A stretch of DNA of 50,570 nucleotides, from positions 1-50,570 of the forward strand of contig JAPOVR010000012.1 in the NCBI GenBank assembly GCA_026708005.1. Direction: 5' to 3'. This document shows positions 15,837 through 25,086 of this stretch, one piece after another. A model generated the notes under the pieces. The model did no database searches, was not told where the DNA came from, and saw only the letters and a list, made by a program, of their open reading frames with translations. Made by a program: the position numbers and the translations under genes. Source of the DNA: Actinomycetes bacterium. Its GTDB lineage: Bacteria > Actinomycetota > Thermoleophilia > Gaiellales > Gaiellaceae. How positions within the stretch are numbered: position 1 is the stretch's first letter; the number at the start of each line of letters is the position of its first letter.

Positions 15837-15941
15837 ATACGCGAGTGAGCCGCCAACGCTGAGGCGGCCAGCACGGGCCAGCTGACTCCTTGCAAGACCG
15901 GCGCAGCGGCCAGCCGACTGCGCTCGGCTCGGCGGATGCGC

Positions 15942-16478
15942 TCAGCCTACCCGGGGCGGCCCCGGAGGCCCGCCGGCCGGCGCGGTATCGGCGGACCGTC
16001 GGCGCACGAGCGCAACAGCCTGGGCCACGAGCCCCTCCTCTCGGCCCGTGAATCCGAGCCGGTCGGTCGTCGTTGCCCGTACCGCAACCTGAGAGACATC
16101 CGCGCCGAGCGCATCTGCCAGCCGCAGGCGCATCTCCTCCCTGCGCGGAGCGATCCGGGGTCGCTGGCCGATCAGCACGCAGTCGGCGTTCATGAGCTCG
16201 AACCCCTCGACGAGCACTCCGTGGTAGGCGGTAGCAAGGAGCTCCAACGAGTCTGCGCGCTGCCAACGAGGATCGTCCGACGGGAAGAGCTCGCCGATAT
16301 CAGCGAGACCGGCCGCGCCGAGGACAGCGTCCGTGAGTGCGTGCGCAAGCACGTCCCCGTCCGAGTGACCGATCAGACCGAGCTCTCCGGGGAACGTCAC
16401 GCCCCCGATCACGAGAGGCGCTCCGGGGCCAAACGCATGCGCATCGACACCGATCCCAACGCGGACGTCGCAGTCCAC
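15942..16478 (-). CDS. ispF: 2-C-methyl-D-erythritol 2,4-cyclodiphosphate synthase
   Basis: The 178-residue IspF has the metal ligands D11 and H13 in GIGVDAHAF, H39 in LIGHSDGDVLAHALTDA, then the DIGELFPSDDP segment and the C-terminal ATTTDRLGFTGREEG signature. It forms the cyclic diphosphate in the MEP isoprenoid pathway as a trimer. A proline/glycine-rich tail after SADTAP is extra. It starts with GTG two bases after the stop of the PHP gene, in an ispD-PHP-ispF operon. Confidence 0.95.
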   Translation of the reverse strand: MDCDVRVGIGVDAHAFGPGAPLVIGGVTFPGELGLIGHSDGDVLAHALTDAVLGAAGLADIGELFPSDDPRWQRADSLELLATAYHGVLVEGFELMNADCVLIGQRPRIAPRREEMRLRLADALGADVSQVAVRATTTDRLGFTGREEGLVAQAVALVRRRSADTAPAGGPPGPPRVG

Positions 16479-16480
16479 CG

Positions 16481-17308
16481 CTAGCCCATCGGCTGAAGCG
16501 TGCGCAACCGGCCGTCGAACACCGCAACCACATCGTAGCCAGCGGCGCGAGCGTGCTCGACCGCCGCGCCGAGATCCTCGCCGACCAGATGCGCCTCGTG
16601 CGCATCCGAGGCGGTCGTGATCGGGACGCCACGCTCATGACAGGCTTGGAGCAGACCCTGATCCGGATAGATCTCCCTCACCTGTTTCCGCAACCCAGCC
16701 GACGAAACCTCGACCGCGAGATCTGCGCCGGCGGCCGCCTCCGCCAACTCGGTATGGAGTGCCGCGAGCACAGTCGGAGCCGGCCGGCTACCGAAGATCT
16801 TCGCGAGGTCGGGGTGGGCAAGGACATCGACTGTGCCGCTCCGGGCCAGAGCGCAGACGCAGCTCACATACAGCCGCCAGACCTCCTCGACGCTCAGCAC
16901 ATCCCACGCGCCCGGTGCCAGATCGACCGCGAGACCGTCAATGAAGTGCACAGACCCCAGCAGAAGGTCGACAGGGTACGGCTTCAGAAGCTCCGCGAGC
17001 CGCTGCTGCGCGTCGTCGACGTAGTCGACCTCAAGTCCAAGCTTCACGGGTAAGCCCCTGCGCTTCGCCTCAACGAGCACGTCGCAGTACATTTCGAGAT
17101 CACGGGTTGCGCGATTGGCCTGGTAGGGCACAGTCCAGATCTCGCGCGTCTGCTCGAAATAGTAGACGTGCTCGGTGAAGGCGATCTCGTCGACGCCACG
17201 CTCACGCGCCCGCTCGACGAAGCGTTCGACGGCCTCCAGACTGTGCTCGAGCGGCTCCAAGCCATGCACCCGCGGCGCCCGCAGGTGCATGTGGTAGTCG
17301 ACGATCAC
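16481..17308 (-). CDS. PHP-domain phosphoesterase, histidinol-phosphatase-like
   Basis: The 275-residue protein has a full set of PHP metal motifs: VDYHMHL at 3-9, AFTEHV at about 43-48, GLEVDY at about 91-96, GSVHFIDG at about 117-124, VLAHPDL at about 162-168 and TASDAHEAHLVG near 232. This is the HisK-type histidinol-phosphatase family. It overlaps ispD by four bases and precedes ispF by two, which is not a usual place for histidine biosynthesis, so its substrate may be another phosphate ester. I give no symbol. Confidence 0.85.
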   Translation of the reverse strand: MIVDYHMHLRAPRVHGLEPLEHSLEAVERFVERARERGVDEIAFTEHVYYFEQTREIWTVPYQANRATRDLEMYCDVLVEAKRRGLPVKLGLEVDYVDDAQQRLAELLKPYPVDLLLGSVHFIDGLAVDLAPGAWDVLSVEEVWRLYVSCVCALARSGTVDVLAHPDLAKIFGSRPAPTVLAALHTELAEAAAGADLAVEVSSAGLRKQVREIYPDQGLLQACHERGVPITTASDAHEAHLVGEDLGAAVEHARAAGYDVVAVFDGRLRTLQPMG

Positions 17309-17988
17309 CTGGCCTCACGCGCGAGACGCTGCTCGATAGCGGCCAGATCCTCAGGTGTGGTCACCTTGAGCAGGTCGGGATCACCCGGAACGACGCGTAT
17401 GCGCCCGCCGGCTCGCTCGACAAGCGCAGCGCAGTCGGTTCCACAGGAGTCGGCATCGGCGAACGCGCGACGAAGCGCGCCTGCAGCAAACACTTGTGGA
17501 GTCTGGGCAGCGACGAGCTCGCTGCGGTCGAGAGTCTCGACAACCGTGCCGCCGGGCGCGCGCTTGATCGTGTCAGCGACAGGCAGCCCCGGTACGGCTC
17601 CGTCATACCCCTCGCCAAGTCCCCCGAGCAGCCGATCGACGATCTGCCGGCGCAGCAGCGGCCGGGCTGCATCGTGAATGAGGATCACGTCAGCGTGCTG
17701 CGGTACCTCGCCGATGCCGATGCGCACTGAGTCTGTCCTGGTCTCCCCGCCGACTATGCACGCAGTGAGCTTGCTGGCGCCGACTTCCTCTGCGCAGAGG
17801 ATCGATGGCTCTTCCCACTTGGGCGGGACAACGGCAACGACCCTTTCAATCCGCGGGATACCGTCGAGCCGCTCCAAGCTCTCAGCGAGCAGTGGCCGTC
17901 CTCCAAGTACGGCAAACGCCTTCGGACGCTTGCTGCCGAGCCGCTCGCCACGACCCGCCGCGACGAGTACCGCCCAGACCGAGCTCAT
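17305..17988 (-). CDS. ispD: 2-C-methyl-D-erythritol 4-phosphate cytidylyltransferase
   Basis: The N-terminal nucleotide-binding motif is VLVAAGRGERLGSKRPKAF. Family segments VGGETRTDSVRIG, LIHDAARPLL, VADTIKR and TPQVFAAGALRRAF are all present. It activates MEP with CTP in the isoprenoid pathway. The open frame begins six codons earlier at GTG 18006; I chose the ATG at 17988 because MSSVWAVLVAAG is the usual beginning. It overlaps the PHP gene by four bases and lies about 80 nt downstream of carD. Confidence 0.95.
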   Translation of the reverse strand: MSSVWAVLVAAGRGERLGSKRPKAFAVLGGRPLLAESLERLDGIPRIERVVAVVPPKWEEPSILCAEEVGASKLTACIVGGETRTDSVRIGIGEVPQHADVILIHDAARPLLRRQIVDRLLGGLGEGYDGAVPGLPVADTIKRAPGGTVVETLDRSELVAAQTPQVFAAGALRRAFADADSCGTDCAALVERAGGRIRVVPGDPDLLKVTTPEDLAAIEQRLAREAR

Positions 17989-18066
17989 CGCAGCACCCGG
18001 AACCAAACGGGCTGCGAATGCGCCCGCGGCCCGCTGTGGATCACCGGCTGGTGGCCCGTTGTCTCG

Positions 18067-18570
18067 TCAAGCGGGAACGCTCTGCGATCCGACCGTGTTG
18101 AGGACTCCGTCAAGCCACGCTGCAGCCTCGTCCTCACTGAAGTCCTTCGCGTACATTATCTCGCTTGCCAGGATCTTCTTGGCCTTGACGAACATCTGCT
18201 TCTCGCCTGTCGAGAGGCCCTTCTCGTGCTCACGCAGCGAGAGGTTGCGAACGACCTCGGCAAGCTCGAAGATATCTCCCGTCTTCATCTTGTCACGGTT
18301 GTACTTGAACCGCCGGTTCCAGTTCTGCGGCATCTGCGTGCCCGAACCGTGGAGTACCTCGACCACGTGCTCGACCATCTGCTCATCGATGACCTTGCGG
18401 AGTCCTACCCGCTCAGCGTTCTCAGACGGGACGTTTACCGTCAGGTCGTTGTGCAGGATCTCAATGGTCAAGTATTCCCGATCCTCCCCGAGCACCGTCT
18501 TGAACTCCTTCTCAAGCACGGTGCCTGCGCCATGGTGGGGATAGACGACCTTATCGCCGACCTCGTACAA
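18067..18570 (-). CDS. carD: CarD-family transcription regulator
   Basis: The 167-residue protein begins with the CarD RNA polymerase interaction domain (YEVGDKVVYPHHGAGTVLEKE), followed by the helical DNA-binding C-domain containing QNWNRRFKYNRDKMKTGDIFELAEVVRNL and LSTGEKQMFVKAKKILASE. CarD stabilises the promoter open complex with RNAP. The frame is open back to GTG 18603, but a strong GGAGGAGA lies right before a TTG at 18570 that begins LYEVGDKVV, so I use TTG. A TACAAT -10-like sequence lies about 57 nt upstream. Confidence 0.94.
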   Translation of the reverse strand: MYEVGDKVVYPHHGAGTVLEKEFKTVLGEDREYLTIEILHNDLTVNVPSENAERVGLRKVIDEQMVEHVVEVLHGSGTQMPQNWNRRFKYNRDKMKTGDIFELAEVVRNLSLREHEKGLSTGEKQMFVKAKKILASEIMYAKDFSEDEAAAWLDGVLNTVGSQSVPA

Positions 18571-18626
18571 ACCGTCTCCTCCTCTGGGCTCAGTCGTGCA
18601 CACACGACGCCTGCGCGCCTGAAACC

Positions 18627-18632
18627 ATTGTA
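18627..18632 (-). promoter_or_regulatory. Candidate -10 box for carD
   Basis: On the minus strand this reads TACAAT, one mismatch from TATAAT, in a locally A/T-richer patch. No convincing -35 is seen 17 nt upstream, which is normal for actinobacterial promoters and for CarD-dependent ones. It would give a leader of about 50 nt before the TTG start. Confidence 0.4.
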
Positions 18633-18885
18633 CCTTGATTAGGCCTGCCGATGCACGTGAGGCACGGCCCTCGAGGGCCTGTCTTCACTGCTGGACAGCG
18701 CGCCGGCGCTTGCTGCCAAGACGGTACCGAACGCACTCCTAGCGCCCTCGGTTGTGGGCGCCCCACCAATCGCGACCAACGGCGGCGATCGCCATGTGAA
18801 ACAGTGCTCCGGCCCGCGGCAGCTTCGCGGATGCTCGCCGCGTCGGACGCGACCGACCGTGCAGAACCACCGGCACGGCGACCGG

Positions 18886-19971
18886 CTATGGCTGCAGGTG
18901 CCAGTCGAGGACGTTCTGTTCCTGCAGCCGCCGCAAGCCCTCACGGATCTCGCGCGCGCGCACCGCCCCTACACCCTCGACCCGCTCCAGGTCTTGGTGC
19001 GAGGCCTCGAGGATCGCGCTGAGGCACCCAAGATCGCGGACGACCTGTCGCACGATGCCTTCTGGCAGACGGGGGATTCGCGAGAGCACCCGGAAGCCCC
19101 GAGGCTCGACGGGAACGTCGGCAGGGCTCGCCTCGCCCCCGTGCCCAAGAAGCTCGACGATCTTCGGCAGGTCGAAGATCTCCGCGAAGCTCAGCTTGCC
19201 GAGCTGTTCGAGCACACCCATGGCGCGCCCAGGCTCGGACTCAGCGACGTAGTCGAAGATGACAGCAGCCTTCTCGCGCGGAACGCCATCCATCAGGTCT
19301 TCGAGCTGGAGGCGAACGAGACGACCCTCCTGCCCGAGCTCGGCGCAGCTGGCCTCGATCTCCTCTGCCATCCGCGTCGCCAGCTCAGCCCTCTGGAGCA
19401 CAACCAGCACGTCATCGAGCGCGGCCGCGCCCCGGAACTCGAGGGCCGTCAGCCGTGTCAGCGCATGATCGTGGCGCTGCCGGTACGTCCCAAGGGTGGC
19501 AAGCGCCTGGTTCATCCTCGCAAGCACATCGGAGATGAGGCCAAGTTGATAGCGGTGGTCGCCGAGAAACAGCGTGACGGTCTCCCGCTGCTGAGAGATC
19601 GAGATCAGAAGGGCGTCGGTCTGCTTCGCCACGCGCTCAGCTGTTCGGTGCCGAGTTCCGCTCTCCGCCGACGGGATCTTCGGATCTGGCATCAGCTGCA
19701 CGTTTGCGTAGACGAGCCGGGTCATGGCCGAGTCGATGATGATCGCGCCGTCCAACTTCGCGAGCTCGTAGAGATGCTGGGCGGTCAGCGGCACATCGAG
19801 CCGCATACCGCCTGAGAAGAGAAAGGAGAGACGCGACGGCTCGCCGACGACGATCAGCGCCCCGAGCTGGGCACGGATGATGTCGTCGATCCCCTCGCGG
19901 ATCGTCGTTCCCGGTGCGATCCGCTTCAGGCTCGCAAGAAGCGTGCTATCCGTTGCGGGCTGGATTCTCAT
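18886..19971 (-). CDS. disA: DNA integrity scanning diadenylate cyclase DisA
   Basis: The 361-residue protein has the DAC domain with the catalytic DGA motif at 74-76 and RHRT at 107-110 (GTRHRTAER). A long helical linker follows, and a C-terminal helix-hairpin-helix domain (VEGVGAVRAREIREGLRRLQEQ) binds branched DNA. It makes c-di-AMP. The start is the ATG at 19971; the extra 20 codons upstream overlap radA and are not family-like. It overlaps the radA stop by 26 bases, so the two are coupled, as in Bacillus and many actinobacteria. A 282-nt gap separates its stop from the carD leader; nothing further is seen there. Confidence 0.95.
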   Translation of the reverse strand: MRIQPATDSTLLASLKRIAPGTTIREGIDDIIRAQLGALIVVGEPSRLSFLFSGGMRLDVPLTAQHLYELAKLDGAIIIDSAMTRLVYANVQLMPDPKIPSAESGTRHRTAERVAKQTDALLISISQQRETVTLFLGDHRYQLGLISDVLARMNQALATLGTYRQRHDHALTRLTALEFRGAAALDDVLVVLQRAELATRMAEEIEASCAELGQEGRLVRLQLEDLMDGVPREKAAVIFDYVAESEPGRAMGVLEQLGKLSFAEIFDLPKIVELLGHGGEASPADVPVEPRGFRVLSRIPRLPEGIVRQVVRDLGCLSAILEASHQDLERVEGVGAVRAREIREGLRRLQEQNVLDWHLQP

Positions 19972-21301
19972 CAATCGCCAGCGATAGCGCGTGCTTGACC
20001 GATGAGGCCGCGGCCAGGTGCACAGCGCCACGGGTCTCCGTGTTGTCAGCCACGACGACCGTGTCGAATCCTAGCTTCTCGCACTCCGCGAGGCGCTGAT
20101 CGGCGTAGGGCACCGGCCTGAGCCGGCCGGTCAATCCGACCTCGCCGAAGCAGGCGACGCCTGGCCGCACCGGCGCGTGCCGCGCGGCCGACGCGATCGC
20201 GAGCGCAATGCCCAGATCGGCGCCGGGCTCATCGATGCGAACGCCGCCCGCGACGTTGACGTACACGTCAGCCTGCCCCAGCGAGAGCCCAGCATGGCGG
20301 CTGAGGACGGCAACGATCATCGAGAGGCGCCTCGGGTCAACACCGGTGCCGACCCGGCGTGGCATGGCGAGATCGGTTGGCGCAACCAACGCCTGCACCT
20401 CGAGTAGGATCGGGCGTGTTCCCTCGACAGCGCAGATGACGACCGAGCCCGGCTGGTCCGGCGCCGATTTCCCGAACAGCTCGGAGGGTTCGGACAGCCC
20501 GACGAGCCCCCTCGCAGTCATCTCGAAGACACCAAGCTCGCTCGTTGAGCCGAACCGGTTCTTGACGCTGCGCAGCACGCGATGGGCCCGATAGCGGTCG
20601 CCTTCGAAGTGGAGAACACAGTCGACGAGGTGCTCCAGCACACGAGGGCCAGCCACCGAGCCGTCCTTCGTCACATGACCGACGAGGAACATCGCGATAT
20701 CCGACTGCTTGGCGATCCGCAGCAGCCGTCCGGCGGCCTCCCGTACCTGCGCGACCGAGCCTGCCGGGGAGCCAATCTGCGGGTCGTAGAGCGTCTGCAC
20801 CGAGTCGACAACGCAGACAGCGGGCCGCTCGAGCTCAAGAGCGGCGCAGACGTCTTCCAGGTTCGTCTCCTGGAAGACGCGCACGCCGTCGGCTCCGCCG
20901 AGCCGGTCGGCCCGAAGCTTGACCTGCGCCGCGGACTCCTCGCCGGTCACGAGCACGGTCTTCCACTCGTTGCTCATAGCCGCCAGTGCCATCAGCAGCA
21001 GGGTGGATTTTCCGATGCCGGGATCGCCTGAGACGAGCACGAGCGAGGCTGGGACGACACCGCCGCCGAGCACACGGTCGAGCTCGGGGAGCCCGGTGCG
21101 GAGACGCTCAGCCTCAGTCGACGTCACCTCGACGAGCCGCGGCAGCGGATGGCTCGCACTGGCAGGCCGCGCGGAGGGAGCCGAGGCAGCAGGCTCGGCA
21201 ACGAGTGAGCCCCAGCTGTCACAGCCTGGGCAGCGACCGAGCCACCGCGACGTTGCATAGCCGCACTCGCTGCACACATGCTGAGCAGCAGCCCTCGCCA
21301 C
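19946..21301 (-). CDS. radA: DNA repair protein RadA
   Basis: The 451-residue protein has an N-terminal C4 zinc finger (C10, C13, C24, C27). The RecA-like ATPase domain has Walker A GDPGIGKST at 93-101 and the RadA-specific KNRFG motif at 248-252. The C-terminal Lon-protease-like domain contains DLGIALAIASAA and a degenerate catalytic site. RadA is a helicase that extends recombination intermediates. It is coupled to disA. A dispersed repeat fills the gap between it and clpC. Confidence 0.96.
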   Translation of the reverse strand: MARAAAQHVCSECGYATSRWLGRCPGCDSWGSLVAEPAASAPSARPASASHPLPRLVEVTSTEAERLRTGLPELDRVLGGGVVPASLVLVSGDPGIGKSTLLLMALAAMSNEWKTVLVTGEESAAQVKLRADRLGGADGVRVFQETNLEDVCAALELERPAVCVVDSVQTLYDPQIGSPAGSVAQVREAAGRLLRIAKQSDIAMFLVGHVTKDGSVAGPRVLEHLVDCVLHFEGDRYRAHRVLRSVKNRFGSTSELGVFEMTARGLVGLSEPSELFGKSAPDQPGSVVICAVEGTRPILLEVQALVAPTDLAMPRRVGTGVDPRRLSMIVAVLSRHAGLSLGQADVYVNVAGGVRIDEPGADLGIALAIASAARHAPVRPGVACFGEVGLTGRLRPVPYADQRLAECEKLGFDTVVVADNTETRGAVHLAAASSVKHALSLAIDENPARNG

Positions 21302-21499
21302 GAGATGATTCTAGGGACGGCGACTGACGGTTTCGCCTCGCCGTGTGGCGGGAGAACGCCGAGTCTGTGCAGCTTCTGACGGAAGGCCCAGTAGTCCAGC
21401 GAGCGTTCGACGTGTTCCTCGTGGACGTTCCGGGTGACGCTGTTCGCCGAAGGGCGACCGCGGGGTGGGTCTGCCTCAGGCAACCAGGAGGGCGGTGCA

Positions 21500-21600
21500 A
21501 CCGCGGGGAGGGCTCGGCCCGCGCACAGGCAGCCGCCGCCGACGGGTCAGACGGCGCAGTGGCCTGGCGGCGCTCGACCCGCGCACAGGCAGCGCCCGCC
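21500..21600. repeat. 60-bp tandem duplication in the radA-clpC spacer
   Basis: CGGCCCGCGCACAGGCAGC and CGACCCGCGCACAGGCAGC are 60 bp apart (the shared GCGCACAGGC starts at 21521 and 21581). The surrounding unit is degenerate. It lies within the 699-nt gene-free spacer 21302-22000. Confidence 0.6.
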
Positions 21601-21634
21601 CCGGGCTAGAGAGCCACCGTGCGGAGCCGCTGCC

Positions 21635-21735
21635 CGACTGTGCGGAGTTGGTGCAGTTTCGTGGCGCTTCTGTGATAGATCGCGGGGAAGCCGTGCGCTC
21701 TTGTGGGCTACCCCGTCCCGGGTGGGGGTGGGTTG
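21635..21735 (-). repeat. Dispersed element family 1, copy 2
   Basis: Read on the minus strand: CCCACCCCCACCCGGGACGGGG, TAGCC (plus 21706-21710), 35 nt, GAAGCGCCA (plus 21662-21670), then ACTGCACCAACTCCGCACAG. It shares CACAAGAGCGCACGGCTT with copy 1 apart from one base. It lies between clpC and radA in the same direction as those genes. Confidence 0.85.
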
Positions 21736-22000
21736 CTCTTTTGGGCTCGCCGGCCCGCCGGGCTTGACCTTGCCTAACGCCGACGTGAGCCTCGCGGCCA
21801 GCCCGCCGCCGTACGATCGGTGCCTGCAGTGCTCTCCGCGGCGGCCACGTTCATCCTCAGTTTGGGAGGCAGCCTGTCGGCCTCCGTGCGAGAGGTCCAG
21901 CAGCCAGTGCAGACGGAGCGGCCTGTGTGAACGTGGCGGGACGCGGCTCGGTGAGCTGTGCGTTGTGGAGGAGTGGCACGGCGGCGATCTCCGAGCGAGC

Positions 22001-24541
22001 CTACTCGTCGGCCTCGTCGTCGCCGTCGTGGCTGTCATCGCCGCCATCGCCGGCAGGGACGGCGACCTTCTCGCGCTCCGGCTCGCGCTCGTCCTCGGGC
22101 TCGATCAGCGTGATGTCGATGCCCTCTTCGTCATCATCCTTGCGGTCGACGCGGATCGTGGAGCCAGGCAGGAGCTCGGCGCCGAGCACGAAGTCGGCGA
22201 GCGGATCCTCGATGTAGCGCTGGATAGCACGGCGCAGCGGCCGAGCACCCATGGTCGGGTCGTAGCCCTTCTCGACGAGGAGGTCCTTCGCAGCAGCGGT
22301 GAGCTCGATCGTTGTCTCGTGCTCGGCCATCTGCTCACGCAGCCGCCGCAGCATGAACTCGACGATCGTCGTGATCTCGTCCCGCGAGAGCTTGTGGAAC
22401 ACGATCACCTCATCGATGCGGTTCAGGAGCTCCGGGCGGAACACCTTCTTGAGCTCACCCATGATCCGGTCTTTCATCTCGTCGTAGGAGAGACCGGACT
22501 CGTCGGAGACGGTAAAACCCAGCGACTGGTTCTTCGAGATGGTCGACGCACCGATGTTCGACGTCATGATGACGATTGTGTTGCGGAAGTCGACCTTCCG
22601 GCCGTGGGCATCGGTGAGCTTTCCGTCCTCGAGGATCTGCAGCAGGATGTTGAAGACATCCGGGTGGGCCTTCTCGATCTCGTCGAGGAGCACAACCGAG
22701 TACGGCTTGCGGCGAACGGCTTCCGTGAGCTGGCCGCCCTCGTCGTACCCAATGTAGCCGGGCGGCGATCCCACGAGCCGCGAGATCGCGTGCTTCTCCA
22801 TGTACTCGGACATATCGACCTGGATCATCGCGGCCTCGTCGCCAAAGAGGAACTCGGCGAGCGTGCGAGCGAGCTCGGTCTTCCCAACGCCGCTCGGGCC
22901 CAGGAAGATGAACGAGCCGCTGGGCCGCTTTGGATCTTTGATACCGGCCCGCGCCCTGCGGATCGACTTCGAGACCGCGACGATCGCGGCGTGCTGGCCC
23001 ACGACGCGCTTGTGGAGCTCCTCCTCCATCCGGACGAGCTTCTGGGCCTCCGCCTCCGTGAGCTTGAACACCGGGATCCCCGTCCACATCGACACGATGT
23101 CAGCGATCTCCTGCTCGCCAATCTCGGGCTGGACCGATGACTCCTCATTGCGCCAGTCGTCCTCGAGCTCGCGCTTCTTCTGCGAGAGCTTGCGCTCCTT
23201 GTCCCGCATGTTCGCGGCCTTCTCGAACTCCTGGGCTTCGATGGCCGCCTCCTTCTCCTTGCGCACGCTCTCGATCTCGTCCTCGAGCTCGCGGTAGTGC
23301 GGCGGTGCAGTCATCGTCTTGATGCGCATACGGGACGCGGCCTCGTCGATCAGGTCGATCGCCTTGTCAGGCAGGTGACGATCCTGGATGTAGCGATCGG
23401 CCAAGATCGCGGCGGCGTGGAGCGCCTCGTCGGCGATCTTGCACCGATGGTGTGCCTCGTAGCGATCGCGAAGCCCTCGCAGGATCTCGACGGTGTCATC
23501 CACCGACGGCTCGTCGATCCTGACCTGCTGAAACCGGCGCTCGAGCGCCGCGTCGCGCTCGAGGTACTTGCGGTACTCGTCGAGTGTGGTCGCGCCGATG
23601 GTCTGGAGCTCACCGCGCGCGAGCGCTGGCTTGAGGATCGAAGCCGCGTCGATGGCGCCCTCGGCTGCGCCGGCTCCAACGAGATTGTGCAGCTCGTCGA
23701 TGAAGAGGATGATGTCGCCCCGCTGGCCGATCTCCTTCATCACCTTCTTCAGGCGCTCCTCGAACTCGCCGCGGTACTTCGACCCGGCCACAAGCGCAGC
23801 AAGGTCGAGCGTGTAGATCTGCTTGCTCTTCAGGAGCTCGGGCACCCGATTCGACGAGATACGCGCCGCCAGTCCCTCGACAACCGCCGTCTTGCCAACA
23901 CCCGGCTCGCCGATCAGCACCGGGTTGTTCTTCGTGCGGCGTGAGAGGATCTGCATGACCCGCTCGATCTCGATCTTCCGACCAACGACGGGATCGAGCT
24001 TGCCGTCGGCAGCAAGCCGCGTGAGGTTACGGCCGAACTGGTCGAGCAGCTTCGAGTTCTTCGATTTCTCGCCGGCGGCCTGGCCAGAGCCCTGCTGGCG
24101 CCGGCCCGGACCTGAGAGCATGCGGATGATCTCGTTACGGATCTTCTCGGCGTCTGCGTCGAAGTCGAGCAGTATCCGTGCCGCGACGCCTTCGTTCTCG
24201 CGCACGAGGCCGAGGAGGATGTGCTCCGTCCCGATGTAGTTATGCCCGAGGGAGAGAGCTTCGCGTAGCGCGAGCTCGAGGACTTTCTTCGCGCGCGGCG
24301 TGAACGGGATTTGGCCGGTCGTGACCTCATCGCCCTGCCCGACGATGCGAGCTACCTGCGCTCGCACCTCCTCGACCGTGATGTCGAGGCTCTCAAGCAC
24401 GCGCGCCGCGAGGCCTTCCTCCTCGCGGAGAAGCCCGAGGAGGATGTGCTCCGTCCCGATGTAGTTGTGCTTGAGCGCACGAGCCTCGTCCTGCGCCAAG
24501 ACGACAACCTGCCTTGCCCTCTCGGTAAACCGCTCGAACAC
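22001..24541 (-). CDS. clpC: ATP-dependent Clp protease ATPase subunit ClpC
   Basis: Full-length HSP100 of 846 residues. The double Clp N-domain is at 1-145 ([12 protein letters not shown] occurs twice). The first AAA+ module has Walker A GEPGVGKT at 211-218, and the UVR-type middle region is near 420-460. The second AAA+ module has GPSGVGKT at 548-555. The C-terminus ends in an acidic, glycine-rich tail (about 815-846). It unfolds substrates for ClpP. A GTG start is preceded by GAGAGGAGGGAAAGG. The usual ctsR-mcsA-mcsB genes are not upstream, so control must differ from Bacillus. Confidence 0.97.
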   Translation of the reverse strand: MFERFTERARQVVVLAQDEARALKHNYIGTEHILLGLLREEEGLAARVLESLDITVEEVRAQVARIVGQGDEVTTGQIPFTPRAKKVLELALREALSLGHNYIGTEHILLGLVRENEGVAARILLDFDADAEKIRNEIIRMLSGPGRRQQGSGQAAGEKSKNSKLLDQFGRNLTRLAADGKLDPVVGRKIEIERVMQILSRRTKNNPVLIGEPGVGKTAVVEGLAARISSNRVPELLKSKQIYTLDLAALVAGSKYRGEFEERLKKVMKEIGQRGDIILFIDELHNLVGAGAAEGAIDAASILKPALARGELQTIGATTLDEYRKYLERDAALERRFQQVRIDEPSVDDTVEILRGLRDRYEAHHRCKIADEALHAAAILADRYIQDRHLPDKAIDLIDEAASRMRIKTMTAPPHYRELEDEIESVRKEKEAAIEAQEFEKAANMRDKERKLSQKKRELEDDWRNEESSVQPEIGEQEIADIVSMWTGIPVFKLTEAEAQKLVRMEEELHKRVVGQHAAIVAVSKSIRRARAGIKDPKRPSGSFIFLGPSGVGKTELARTLAEFLFGDEAAMIQVDMSEYMEKHAISRLVGSPPGYIGYDEGGQLTEAVRRKPYSVVLLDEIEKAHPDVFNILLQILEDGKLTDAHGRKVDFRNTIVIMTSNIGASTISKNQSLGFTVSDESGLSYDEMKDRIMGELKKVFRPELLNRIDEVIVFHKLSRDEITTIVEFMLRRLREQMAEHETTIELTAAAKDLLVEKGYDPTMGARPLRRAIQRYIEDPLADFVLGAELLPGSTIRVDRKDDDEEGIDITLIEPEDEREPEREKVAVPAGDGGDDSHDGDDEADE

Positions 24542-25086
24542 GGATGCCTTTCCCTCCTCTCCCCTCTCGGCTTCGGGACACCTGTCCTCGCAGACCCGCC
24601 GCCGAGGCCGCTTGACTCTATGGTACCGAACCCATTTCAGCTACCCATGACGCTTTCGGGTAAGGTCATCGGCGAGACGCGCACCCCCCGCTGCCGTTTC
24701 CTCCTCGAGTCTTTTGACCGTGGTTCTTGCTTGCAGTCGCGCCGGCCAGCATTCGGATCATTGACGCGACGCGCTGGCGCCACTGGCTGCAGGAGACGGA
24801 AGACAAGAGGGAACCACTTTCGCAGGAATCCGGCAATCGCCGCCTCGACGCCTCCTCGCCATCTTCGGCCCTCGCTCACCAGGCACGAGCGACACTGTAG
24901 AGGGAAAGGTGGCTAGCCACAGGGACGCCGCGCAGCGGAGCGAGCGTTGAGACCATCCGGAGAGACCCGCGACAGCCGAGCAAGGCTGCTATTCGTCGAC
25001 TACCCGCCCCGGGAGCGATCGGGCTGAATCGTGCAGGACGGCCTCGGCGCAGCCGCTAGCTCCGAGCAGCAATCTAGGCTGCGGAC
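24542..25086. other. clpC upstream region, no gene called
   Basis: This 545-nt region separates divergent clpC and the AlkA-like gene. I see no CtsR heptad repeat and no clear HspR (HAIR) box. An ACCC...GGGT inverted pair brackets GAAAGCGTCAT about 110 nt upstream of clpC on its strand. An 80-residue frame at 24637-24879 (minus) is basic and unconvincing. Confidence 0.4.

Noticed and set aside
21434-23140. Long plus-strand open frame (568 codons) opposite clpC
   Set aside because: It is antisense to the well-supported clpC gene and its translation is a compositional shadow with no family resemblance.
24637-24879. 80-codon minus-strand frame upstream of clpC
   Set aside because: Basic, no family resemblance, no ribosome-binding site, and it ends where clpC leader sequence would lie. 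Not excluded, but not supportable.
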